This document shows positions 53,610-64,000 of a stretch of 64,000 nt of DNA, piece by piece. Positions within the stretch are counted from its first letter, which is position 1. Every line of letters begins with the position of its first letter. Under the pieces are notes generated by a model. The model had not been told where the DNA came from. It saw nothing but the letters and a program-made list of their open reading frames with translations, and ran no database searches. The DNA is from Paraspadella gotoi (taxonomy: Eukaryota; Chaetognatha), in contig CM119264.1 in the NCBI GenBank assembly GCA_051294375.1, positions 14,534,682 through 14,598,681 on the forward strand, written 5' to 3'. The translations under genes and the position numbers were made by a program.

Positions 53610-54612
53610 ATGACGGACTCAGATGAAGAGCACGACGACCGACAGCTGAAAATCGTCCTCATCGGCGACGGTGCGTCCGGCAAGACCTCCATCTCCACTC
53701 GATACGCCCAACAAAATTTCGGCAAACAATACAAGCAAACTCTCGGTGTCGACTTCTTTCTCAAGAGGATCGTCCTTGGCGCCAGAACGCACGTCACATT
53801 ACAGGTCAGGGTCATTGTTACGAAGTCTTACGAGCCTTATTAGCCTTAATGTGACGCGTCTTTTTCGTTGTTGTCATTTATTTAATTTCTTTAAATTATT
53901 AATAATATGAATTTCATTGAAACTCTCCTAAATTTCGATAGGTGTGGGACATTGGTGGTCAGACCCTTGGGGGTCAGATGCTTGACAAGTACTTGGCCGG
54001 AGCCGACGGAATTCTCTTCGTCTACGACCTCACAAACTATTCGTCTTTCGAAAATCTCGAGGACTGGGCGCACTTCGTTGATCAACTATATTCGGACGTA
54101 CAGGTCAAACCACATCTTGCCCTGGTGGGAAACAAGATTGACTTGGAACATATGAGGACGGTCAAGTCAGACAAACATGCAAGATTTGCAACGGTAAGTC
54201 TCGATTAATTTTATCGAAAATAAACTCATAATCACAACGGCCTCCCGCAATTGACAGGATCACTCAATGTCATCGCATTTTGTATCAGCCAAGACAGGAG
54301 ATTCCGTTTCCCTATGTTTTCAAAAAATCGCAGCGGAGATTTGTGGCATTAAAATAACGAAGGCAGATTTGGAATCGCATCAACAGGTTTCTATTTCAGT
54401 TTCTTAACTGTTAACATAAAGTTAATTGTGAAAGAGGGTAACAACTAACGAAAGTTTTAGAAGAAGTAAAATGTTTAATTTTGGTATGTTTATAAATTAA
54501 CATGTACATGGTTTAGGTGGTGAAAGCCGAGATTTCGACCTACAAACAAGACAATGTTGCACGTGCCCCCTCTGCCGGAACGCGTAAAAGTTCTTTCTGT
54601 GCAATAAGCTAA
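53610..54612 (+). CDS. RAB28: RAB28 small GTPase
   Basis: Exons 53610-53804, 53942-54193, 54258-54386 and 54517-54612 join in phase to give 223 residues, matching the family length. Visible features: P-loop GDGASGKTS (residues about 19-27), G3 motif WDIGGQ (the Rab28 variant of WDTAGQ), [10 protein letters not shown] (NKxD), VSAKTGDS (SAK) and a C-terminal CAIS, a CaaX box predicted to be farnesylated, as in RAB28 orthologues. RAB28 associates with the BBSome/IFT machinery and the periciliary membrane and acts in ciliary membrane turnover and photoreceptor disc shedding. It is the first gene of the ciliary array, 262 bp downstream of an X-box. An AATAAA lies about 80 bp after the stop. The next gene starts 278 bp downstream. 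Confidence 0.97.
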
Positions 54613-54862
54613 CTCAACCGAACATATTCTGTTTTAATCAAACAATTACTCCAATCAACTGAACCATTTTCGTCTCAGTCCGTTTTTCAGAATAAAAAAA
54701 GATAAGGCTTTAAGTGCGATAATAATTTTCTTATTTTTTAATCTCTCGACGAAGCGTTAAAAAAACGCGTACCGTTGAAAAAGTGCTTTTCCGTGAACTA
54801 GTCAACTCTCAACGTTAATTTATAACCTGAATTTATTCGTTGTTAGTTAGCCTTGATCTTTT

Positions 54863-54890
54863 AGATTAAAGCGGACGAATAAACGTCAGT
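54863..54890 (+). promoter_or_regulatory. Splice-acceptor-like site before CFAP298 ATG
   Basis: TTGATCTTTTAG ends at 54864, 27 nt before the ATG, with no donor in the intervening UTR. It would serve as a spliced-leader trans-splice acceptor or the 3' end of a 5'-UTR intron. Confidence 0.35.
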
Positions 54891-56081
54891 ATGGTGAAAA
54901 TTCTAGTAAAAAGCGGAGACCAACCGCAGTTCTTGTTCGAGGCTTCGGTTGAATCAAACGGAGCTGACGTTATTGATTCTATCGTCGAGATCTACAATGG
55001 CAGACTTAAAATAGACCGCATCTGCGGAGAGCTGGGGGAACTCGCCGATCATGGCGTTACACTACCCACGAATATGCAGGTTGGTTTAAAAGAGCAATTG
55101 AGAAAAGGGAAAGAATATTTTTCTCTGAACAATTGTTTCCAGGGCCTGACGGATGATCAAATTTCAGACCTAAAGCTGAAGGACGAATGGGCGGACAAGT
55201 GCGAACCTCAAGGGGGGTGGACTTTTAAAAACGACGACATAGGGCGACGAAACGGTCGAGCGCCAAATGACAAGATGGCGGAGCTCATCAACAAGACGAA
55301 GGAAGAGGCAAAAGCGAAAATCTCCAAAGTAAGAAGGGAATCCTTCCGCTTCAAAAAGCCTGAAATTAAAATATAAAATTATCCCCTCGCAGAAACTAGC
55401 AGAGCAGAACGAGATGGTGACTATGGCCGAAGTTAACGGAGCAATGGATCTCCTCCGAGGAGTCGTGATGATAGTTTATCCTATGGGTTTACCGCCTCAC
55501 GATCCAATTAGGATGGAATTCGAAGGAAAGGAGGATCTCGAGGGCACTCAGGTCGCCCTTTGAGCAGCTGAACAAAATTTTTTACCGTCTCGTTTTATTT
55601 ATTCTAGTTTTTTCTATTACACCTTTAAAAAGTTTAATTATAATCTTCAGTGGATCATATTTATCTTACTTAGGCGTCCAAGGATGTCATTCCACCGGAT
55701 GGGGGAACGCTCTGGTGGGCGGGAAAGGAGCTGCAAAGGGGCAAAAAGTTAGCCGACTTTGTCGGCAAAAATGAAAAAACCAAGATCACAGCCAAGTTGC
55801 AGAGACGAGGGGGTGGACCACCGGCCAGGGAACCGGTTTTTAACGAAGAAGAAAGAAAAAAGTTGATGGCAAACGCCTACAAGTGAGTTACTCTTTTAAT
55901 CCCTGTTCTTTGAGCAAGTTAGCTTATGGTGAATTGTAAATCCAGGCGCCAAGAGGAGATAAAAAAACTGAATGAGGAGTCGTCGGAAGCATACCTGGAC
56001 TCCGAGTGGGCTGACACTGGCACTCTCAAGAGGCAACTTATTGGTTGCGGAAACGTCAACTGGAAACCCTCATTTAGATAA
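54891..56081 (+). CDS. CFAP298: CFAP298 (C21orf59/Kurly), axonemal dynein assembly factor
   Basis: Exons 54891-55079, 55143-55328, 55393-55551, 55674-55882 and 55946-56081 give 292 residues, the family's usual size. Diagnostic blocks: LPTNMQ|GLTDDQIS across the first junction, LKLKDEWADKC, KNDDIGRRNGRAPNDKM, VVMIVYPMGLPPHDPIRMEF, LWWAGKEL, FVGKNEKTKI and WADTGTLKRQ. The protein is needed for dynein-arm assembly and cilia polarity; loss causes primary ciliary dyskinesia. It is cytoplasmic. The first intron is only 63 bp, a multiple of three, with no stop, so unspliced RNA would insert 21 residues in frame. The join to GLTDDQ is the conserved form. It ends 195 bp before ZMYND10. Confidence 0.97.
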
Positions 56082-56180
56082 AAAAAGATGGACGATCATT
56101 CATTCTTATATAATAGAATCAAATTTGCAATGTTGATTTCCCCAAACGAAAATGCTACATTATTAAACCACAATGTGTTG

Positions 56181-56276
56181 CTTATGCTCGTCCATATTTT
56201 GCAGAGCAGAAAAGAAGTGCAGCGTAAATAATAGAGATAGAAATAACTTTCGCCTTACCGAAATTGTAAAATAACT
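56181..56276 (+). promoter_or_regulatory. Splice-acceptor-like site before ZMYND10 ATG
   Basis: CCATATTTTGCAG ends at about 56204, 73 nt before the ATG at 56277, inside the 195-bp spacer after CFAP298. It is a candidate trans-splice acceptor. Confidence 0.35.
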
Positions 56277-58903
56277 ATGGACACCATAATATTTCCTGGA
56301 GAGGCAGAGAGCTATGTAGAATCTCTGCAAGTATTTTCCATCGAGGCAATCGGATCCCAACAATGGACAATACAGCATGAGCGCATTGAGAAGTTGAACC
56401 AGCAGGCGGTTGCCAGCGCAACGTGTCAAAGCGACGAATACATCAGGGTAAGTTTAATCTCGAAAAAGAGGGCAAAGAAGACAAAATGCATATACATTAT
56501 ACAATATTAAAGGATTGTATAAAAAAAAACTGATAATATATTAAGGAATACCTGGTGACTCATGAAAAGATACCTGTGCTGATTCACAATGCTATCGTTA
56601 CGGAGGTTTGGAAGGAGAATGTCTTGCCTCACCTTGTAAAGCAAGTTACACCTCATTCGTCCTTTCAACTTTATATGATGGTAATTAAACTATTTTAGCT
56701 TACTTTAGGAACAATAAGTTTTTAGAAGGATCTGCTTATCGCAGATTCTGGTTCTATAATTCACTTTGTCGGTCCCACCCCACAACCTTGTCGGTAAATA
56801 ATTTAAATCTTTTCAGGACCACGAATTACTAAAAATTATACATCGGTCATCCCTTAAATTTAAATGACATATACTCATGAGTAGATAGGGCGATTAACTT
56901 GAAGTTTTGTGTGTGATTGAACTGGAAATCAAGTTTCCATGAATGAAAATGAGTAACTGAATTTTTTTCCCTTTTTGTAGTTCGTCGCTCTTAATTTCTT
57001 TTTATATGAAATAGAAATATTTAAGGAAAAACAAAAACACAAAAAAGGCGAAACATGTATTATTAACAATCAATCATTGCCAAAACAAAACCTTTCGTTT
57101 TATTTAAGTCTTCAACGCAACCACCAAAACCATACCATACTATCAAAAGAACAATAAATTATAAATATTGATAATAAATTATATTTGTTAAAAGAGAAAT
57201 TACAAAATTTTTCATAACTTAAACCGCTAAATGATCGTGGGCATTGTTTGCTCAGACATGTTTATTAACAGATGTACCATGAAGCTCCACTGATGACGCT
57301 ACTTGAAACGCTTATGTATCATTCTGACGTGGTAGAAGCGGCAGAAGACAAAATCTTAGATCTTTTGGATTACTGTTATCGAAAGACAATTGACACGCTG
57401 GCCAAAGACCGAGGAGATGGAAATCGATATGGAAATCACAATGATGTAAGGACAAATTTTTTTAAAAGTATCGTATTTAAAAAAAACTATAATTTGAATA
57501 AGGAAATGGTAAAATAATTATTATTTCAATTATTATATAATCCTTATATTAGTTGACTGATGAATAATTTGTAATAAACTATTTAGTTATATACATTAAA
57601 TTTATAACTTCTTTCAATTCAATACTATAAAAGTTACAAGATTACTTTAACCATATTTTTAAAAAAAACTTTATATATCAGCCTCGAAATTTTGAAAATT
57701 TTTCAAACAATCCGGAAAAAGATTTGGAACGGCAGAAGAAAGACCTAGACTTTTGTCTTGGAGCAAAGGCTGTTACTATTATTCGCTACATCTCTGAACA
57801 TTTGTCATGCCTCTCGCTCTCTGTCACACAAAGGATACTCAACAATCTCGACATTCCCGCCATTTTGGTTCACTTAGTTGTCGAATCACCCTGGACGGCT
57901 ATCACTGAGAAGGTTGATATAATAATTAAATATTTGTTCTCGGTGGCATATATTAATACTTAATTGCACAGGGGAATATTTATAAATTCTGTGAAAATGA
58001 ATGGCGACGAGTGGAGGAAGGAGATTGCCAATTGACCAAAACCGAGGCACAAGTGTGGATCGCCCTCTATCATCTACTAATGGATCCAAAATGTCAAGAG
58101 AAATACGAAATTAGTGGTTCAAGAAAGACGCAACTGCTAAAGCTTAGATCATTTATCAATGAGGTTAGTAAGCAAAAGAATTTATATATTATTAAGAAAA
58201 AAATTTTTTAAATAATTTTAATGTCAGATTGTGCTGGATCAAATTCCAATACTCGCGGAAATGCAAAGGTACCTGGAACATCTTGCTATTATGGATCCAC
58301 CAGCCAACTACAACAAAGATATCCTGATCGAGCAAGTTCCTGAGATTTATAACATACTTAAAAAATCTAGCAAAGGTGATACACATAAGTAAAAATAATT
58401 TTGATGTAGTTGATAGTCAAAGAATACAAGGATAGATACAATCTAAACAACGTAAAAATTTGATTTGAACTATTTAGACTTTTCTATGTCACATTCAATT
58501 TGGGTCAAGACGATTCATATTGTTATATTTATCTTTGACAATAGGAAAATGGAAAATAATCGCAACAAATCAGCTGGATAATTATCTTAGTGGTAACGAA
58601 GAAGTGATGAGACAACAAGCAAAACGTTGGGTAGAAACATACAACTTTGACATAATAGAAAACTTAGTTGCTCCTCCAAAGTGCGTCGTATGTGGAGAGC
58701 AAGCAGCAAAAAGATGCTCTAATTGTCATCATGAATGGTAAAAACAATGAAACCGATTAACTTTGTAAATTTTGTTTTAATTATTTAAAGATTTGGTTTT
58801 TTTTCATGACTTCAGGTACTGTAGAAGGGAATGTCAAGTGAAGCACTGGGGAAAACACAAGACTGTTTGCGATCTTTTGAAGAAAGAACCAGAAGCATTA
58901 TAA
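56277..58903 (+). CDS. ZMYND10: ZMYND10 (DNAAF7), dynein-arm preassembly factor
   Basis: Exons 56277-56447, 56546-56680, 57272-57445, 57682-57912, 57972-58163, 58228-58375, 58545-58737 and 58816-58903 join in phase to 443 residues (human 440). An alpha-helical body contains conserved blocks ([41 protein letters not shown]). It is followed by a C-terminal MYND zinc finger with all ligands: CVVC, CSNC, WYCRREC and HKTVC. ZMYND10 works in the cytoplasm with chaperones (FKBP8/HSP90) and LRRC6 to mature axonemal dynein heavy chains. Intron 2 (591 bp) holds a copy of a dispersed repeat. The stop is followed by AATAAA (58942-58947), and the next ATG is 115 bp downstream. Confidence 0.97.
56731..56830 (+). 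repeat. Dispersed repeat, copy B (inside ZMYND10 intron 2)
   Basis: Matches the repeat at about 4544-4660 (GGATCTGCTTATC, ACTTTGTCGGTCC, CCCCACAA, TTGTCGGTAAAT) with substitutions and a short deletion. Confidence 0.7.
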
Positions 58904-58941
58904 TCTTTGTTAAACCCTACATATTGTTGATAATATTTGTC

Positions 58942-58969
58942 AATAAAATCATTTATTCTTGTTTTACAG
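58942..58969 (+). promoter_or_regulatory. Poly(A) signal immediately followed by acceptor-like site (ZMYND10-DNALI1 spacer)
   Basis: AATAAA at 58942-58947 is followed only 22 nt later by TTCTTGTTTTACAG (ending 58969), 50 nt before the DNALI1 ATG. A 3'-processing signal this close to a splice acceptor is the arrangement expected at an internal junction of a trans-spliced polycistron. Confidence 0.45.
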
Positions 58970-59018
58970 TATTTTTTTACATTTATTCTTTACATAAAAA
59001 CTTTTGCGTAGAGACAAA

Positions 59019-60165
59019 ATGATTCCACCAAACAATTCGCTCGTCAAATACGACAACCCCGTACTTGTCAGTCGTAATACTGACAAAAAAACCCCACGAG
59101 CGAGACCATTAAAAGTAAGGCTTAGCATACACCGCAGTGATCTGTAAAAAAAACCAAAACAATTAATAATTCTCTTCAGGTAAGCCCGCAGCCTCCCTCT
59201 AGCCCAGGGCCGGTTCCCAGCCCACCCGGAACAGCCACAGGAAAACGAGGAGCGCTTCCATCAGGCGATGCCAAAAACGCTCAACAAACAGATGAAATCC
59301 TCAATTCAATTCTTCCTCCACGGTAGAAAAAAGGACTTAATATTTGAAGATAAATCCAAACTTATATTGTTCAACACATACTAGAGAGTGGATTGAAAAC
59401 GGACAACTATGGATTCAGAAAGTCTCATCGACGCCGGCAACCAGACTGGATGTTGTTAACCTTCAAGAACAATTGGATATGAGGCTCCAACAGCGTCAGG
59501 CCAGAGAGACAGGGATCTGTCCTGTGAGACGAGAGCTCTATTCACAATGTTTTGATGAACTTATCCGCCAGGTTAGTTGAACTTAGCAAACAATCTATTT
59601 AAAAACAAAATAAAAAAATTAATAAAATAAAAGGTAACAATCAACTGCGCGGAACGCGGGCTTCTACTCCTACGTGTGCGCGACGAAATAAGAATGACAA
59701 TTGCCGCATACCAGACGCTGTATGAGAGCAGCGTCGCCTTTGGAATGCGGAAAGCACTACAGGCCGAGCAAGGAAAAGCTGACATGGAGACAAAGATCAA
59801 GGAGTTAGAGGAAGAAAAGAAGGACCTTGAAAGACAGGTTCGAGTGTAAACATTATCATTGATTTATTTTATATTTAGTAATTTGTTTTTTTAAAAGTGA
59901 AAAAAAAATTACCTGTAAAAAACCTTTCTACTTTCAAAGGTGAATGAATTAAAAGCGAAGTGCGAACAGATCGAAAAACGCGCTGCTGAACAACGAGCCG
60001 TAGAGGAGAAGAAGCACGCGGAAGAGATACAGTTCCTCAAACGTACCAATCAGCAGCTCAAGGTAGAGAAAAAATTTACAAATAACTTTAATATAAAAAA
60101 TAATCCTAATCATACATAAACATTTGCAGACACAACTTGAAGGGATCATCGCACCCAAGAAATAA
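59019..60165 (+). CDS. DNALI1: DNALI1 (p28), axonemal inner-arm dynein light-intermediate chain
   Basis: Exons 59019-59114, 59180-59322, 59385-59571, 59634-59837, 59940-60062 and 60130-60165 give 262 residues, the family's usual length. The N-terminus (MIPPNNSLVKYDNPVLVSRN) and the blocks EILNSILPPREW, RQARETGICPVRRELYSQCF, TINCAERGLLLLRVRDEIRM, AYQTLYESSVAFGMRKALQA and the C-terminus QLEGIIAPKK are highly conserved. Residues about 165-255 form a coiled coil. A Pro/Ser-rich linker (about 33-60) is variable. It is a structural subunit of single-headed inner dynein arms. It sits 115 bp after ZMYND10 and 196 bp before DNAI2. Confidence 0.98.
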
Positions 60166-60300
60166 GCAATTTTACCCAAAAGGATTTTTATATGGATAAT
60201 AAGAATGGAATGCATTGAAATAAAAACGTGTAAATAATTTTCTTAACTTTTTTGCAAGCATAAAATAAATATCTTTTACGCTTTTTCATAAATTTGTCAT

Positions 60301-60361
60301 TTTGAAATAGTAAATCAGTTAAGACAAAAATGTTTTAATTGTAATCAAAAAACATTAAAAA
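60301..60361 (+). promoter_or_regulatory. Weak acceptor-like site before DNAI2 ATG
   Basis: TTTTGAAATAG ends at about 60310, 52 nt before the ATG. AATAAA motifs at about 60219 and 60264 lie between the DNALI1 stop and this site. It is a weaker acceptor match than at the other junctions. Confidence 0.25.
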
Positions 60362-62923
60362 ATGGAAATTGTTTATGTTTATACAAAAAAGAGGCAAGAA
60401 TTTGGTCGACAATGCAACTTTTCCGACAGGTAAGCTATAATAATGACTATAATACTAAATATCAATACTTAATATTGATTTCTTTCAGAGCGGCAGAGTT
60501 GCATGTAGATATTATGCCGGATGATAGCCTTGCAGCAAATTTTGTTGAAAAAAACCCAGTAGAAATAGGAATACAATGTGTCCAAGAAATGTCAGAACAT
60601 GAAGTTAATACTGAACGCTATGAAACTGAACCCAGAGGTAGTCAAATGACTATTTTCTTATAAATAATATTAATAAATATTATAAGTAACCAAAGAGAAT
60701 GATTTTTCAGGTTTGAATCATGTAGAAGGGGGTTGGCCTAAGGATGTTAATCCGGGTGAAGTTGAGCAAACAATAAGATACAGAAAAAAAGTTGAAAAAG
60801 ATGAAATGTATGTCAACACTATCATCCAACTTGGATCTGTAATGGAGCATTGCATTAAACAAAACAATGCCATAGGTAAGGAATACTATTCCTGGACTAA
60901 CAATCCTGGAATGAATGTGGCTAAAATGCTTGCATTGGTAGTGAGAATTACTACTAATTTGGTTGTAATTTTTTAAAAGACATCTATGAAGAATATTTCG
61001 ATGACGTAAAACAAGCTGACTTTGATGAAGAACCATCAGCTAAAACCATCAATGTTTTTCGAAATCCATGGACTGCAGAAACTTTGCCAGGCGAAAAAAA
61101 GCATACGGCAACAAGCATATCATGGTTTCCAGGTAGTAATTTTTTTTACAAATTTTAATGGAGAAAAGAGAAGGTAATTTATTGCAAATGTATTCAGATG
61201 GACCAAGCAGAGCAGCGGTAGCATATAGCAGCCTGGAATTTCGAGGATCAACTGTAGATTTGCCAATGTACTCATTCATATGGAATACTGAAAATCCTAA
61301 CAAACCTGAAATGACACTCAGACCTCCATCTTCAAATGTCTCTCTCGAATATAATCCGAAGGTTGATATTAAACAAAGCAGATATTCTAATAGGCCAAGA
61401 TCATATAAATAATATAGATTAAATAGTAAAACCTTGAACTTTAATATTCCAAAATATAAAATTAGAAAATAATGAAACAAGTAATTTTTCAAATTTTCAT
61501 AAAATTGATTGTTTTAAGGACTCGCACATACTCATTGGTGGGTGCTACAATGGGCAATTAGCGTTTTGGGACACGCGAAAAGGACCAATGCCTGTCGAAA
61601 CCACTCCTGTCGAATCTGCTCATCATGACCCTGTCTATAAAGTTATTTGGTTGCAAAGTAAAACAGGAACAGAATGTTTTTCTGGATCAACAGATGGTCT
61701 CGCGCTCTGGTGGGATATCAGGTGAATTTTAAAAATTTTTAACTCCTTATTTAAACGACGAATAGCTAACATAATTTACATTTCAGGCGCCTTGGAGAAC
61801 CAACAGAAAGGCTAATTCTCGATCCAACTAAGCAACTGGATCCATCAAAGGCTCAGGGAGCAATCTGTCTTGAGTATGAACCCACCATTCCGACAAGATT
61901 TATGGTGGGAACTGAACAAGGAAATATTCTGGGCTGCAACCGCAAAGCAAAGGGTCCTGCGGAGAAGATTGTATCGGTCTATTCAGGTACAGCACAAATA
62001 CAAAATGAATGGTGCCTAAATGCTTCTCCGTTTTAACGAAGAGTCATTTCATTTGTAATATGACAAAACCTGAGATCAGAACTAAATCAAAAATATATAA
62101 ATTACTAATGTTTGCCCAGGTCATCATGGACCCGTTTATGCGCTGCAACGTAATCCATTTTTTTCAAAAAACTTTTTGAGCGTTGGAGATTGGACGGCAC
62201 GAATTTGGTCAGAAGACATTAGAGAATCTTCAATAATGTGGACGAAAAGTCACAATCATTATTTGACAGATGGATGCTGGTAAAGTCAAATGGGTTGCTT
62301 AAAATTAGGAATAACAAACTATTTTTATAACCTTTCTTACAAAGGTCTCCCTCTCGTCCCGGGGTATTTTTTACAACAAAAATGGATGGAACTCTTGACC
62401 TTTGGGACATAATTTTTAAGCAAAAAGATCCTACACTGAGCATCCAAGTAAGCATTCATAACCCTAGTTTATTTAGCCAATGAAGAAAAACAGTTATAAA
62501 TCACAGATGATGATCTTAATTTTTTTAATGTTAGACCTATACTAATTCTTTAAAAAATTATCATTTCCAGATTTGCGAAGAACCTCTGTATTCCATAAGA
62601 GCTCATGAGCATGGTCGCCTAGTTGCAGTCGGATCACAGGTAACGGGAAAAAATATGTTACAATTACTGCAAGATAGCAATATAGCATTTGTTCATAGTA
62701 CGGCTCGATGACTCTGGTTGAACTTTCCGACAACCTGTGCACCCTGCAAACCAACGAGAAAGCCTTGGTGACGGCAATGTTCGAGCGAGAATCCAGGCGG
62801 GAGAAGATCCTGGAAGCACGTCACAGGGAGATGCGATTAAAAGAACGCGTGAAATCCGCTGCGGAAAACGAGAGGGCCGCCTCTGCTAACCAAGGAAACA
62901 AGAAAGAGGACTCCAATAAATGA
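60362..62923 (+). CDS. DNAI2: DNAI2 (IC69 type), outer-arm dynein intermediate chain 2
   Basis: Eleven in-phase exons (60362-60429, 60489-60637, 60711-60875, 60980-61132, 61198-61361, 61519-61721, 61787-61986, 62120-62279, 62345-62447, 62571-62639, 62699-62923) give 552 residues. The N-terminus ([20 protein letters not shown]) and [31 protein letters not shown] and [11 protein letters not shown] are family hallmarks. A WD-repeat propeller follows ([58 protein letters not shown]). The C-terminus ends in a basic/charged helix ([18 protein letters not shown]) and lacks the long acidic extension of vertebrate DNAI2 (about 605 residues). It is a structural subunit of the outer dynein arm and a client of the assembly pathway that includes ZMYND10 and CFAP298. 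Confidence 0.97.
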
Positions 62924-63040
62924 TATCCGCCTTAACACTTAGAATTGTAACTCGTTTCACCTTTTTGTTCTTGTTATCTTTGTGCATTAAAAAAACTCAT
63001 TACAGAAGAACAGAAAAAATGGTAAATTACTAAAAATTTT

Positions 63041-63084
63041 TTGTATTACAGCAGTTATGAGACCTATAAAAAATACATAAAACC
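63041..63084 (+). promoter_or_regulatory. Splice-acceptor-like site before CFAP91 ATG
   Basis: TTTTTTGTATTACAG ends at 63051, 34 nt before the ATG at 63085, in the 161-bp spacer after DNAI2. A second one (ACTCATTACAG) ends at 63005. Confidence 0.38.

Positions 63085-64000
<916 letters not shown>

Overview
The window is nuclear DNA from an animal. Coding genes are split by many short GT-AG introns (about 60-600 bp), there are long (GA/CT)n microsatellites, AT-rich spacers, a Tc1/mariner-type MITE and a tRNA-derived SINE-like segment. The recognisable proteins (class II PI3-kinase, RAB28, SMYD-type methyltransferase, axonemal dynein subunits and their assembly factors) resemble metazoan orthologues closely, and the axonemal genes show that the organism builds motile cilia. 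I cannot name the species. Compact spacing and splice-acceptor-like sites between genes would fit an invertebrate lineage that uses spliced-leader trans-splicing, but this is inference.

Layout. (1) 1-5.5 kb: the tail of a possible coding exon, a small structured GC-richer island, and an unrecognised multi-pass membrane protein gene interrupted at its 5' side by an assembly gap. (2) 5.5-14.2 kb: low-complexity, gene-poor DNA with many microsatellites and an approximately 23-bp minisatellite. An 873-bp gap is flanked by two diverged copies of the same sequence. (3) 14.27-33.45 kb: one block of about 9.5 kb present twice in direct orientation. Copy 1 stops, and copy 2 starts, exactly at a 25-N gap, which is the signature of unpurged overlapping contigs or haplotigs. 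(4) 33.5-42.9 kb: mostly non-coding, with one minus-strand unrecognised membrane/coiled-coil gene (35.3-36.8 kb) whose frame is broken mostly at homopolymers. (5) 42.9-47.5 kb, minus: a TPR-SET-MYND protein with an additional C-terminal MYND finger. (6) 49.25-52.9 kb, minus: the kinase, PX and C2 half of a class II PI3-kinase; its N-terminal half is not visible. (7) 53.3-64 kb, plus: a tight head-to-tail array of six ciliary genes, RAB28 - CFAP298 - ZMYND10 - DNALI1 - DNAI2 - CFAP91, with only about 115-280 bp between neighbouring coding regions.

The last block is the main discovery candidate. Two cytoplasmic dynein-arm assembly factors (CFAP298, ZMYND10) sit beside an inner-arm subunit (DNALI1), an outer-arm subunit (DNAI2), a radial-spoke/CSC protein (CFAP91) and the cilium-associated GTPase RAB28. 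All are on one strand. One near-perfect RFX X-box stands at the head of the array and none was found in the internal spacers. Each internal spacer has a polypyrimidine-AG site 27-73 nt before the next ATG. This looks like a ciliogenesis operon or a tightly co-regulated cluster.

Assembly quality is imperfect: N gaps, duplicated flanks and homopolymer-length frameshifts. Apparent gene damage should be read with that in mind.
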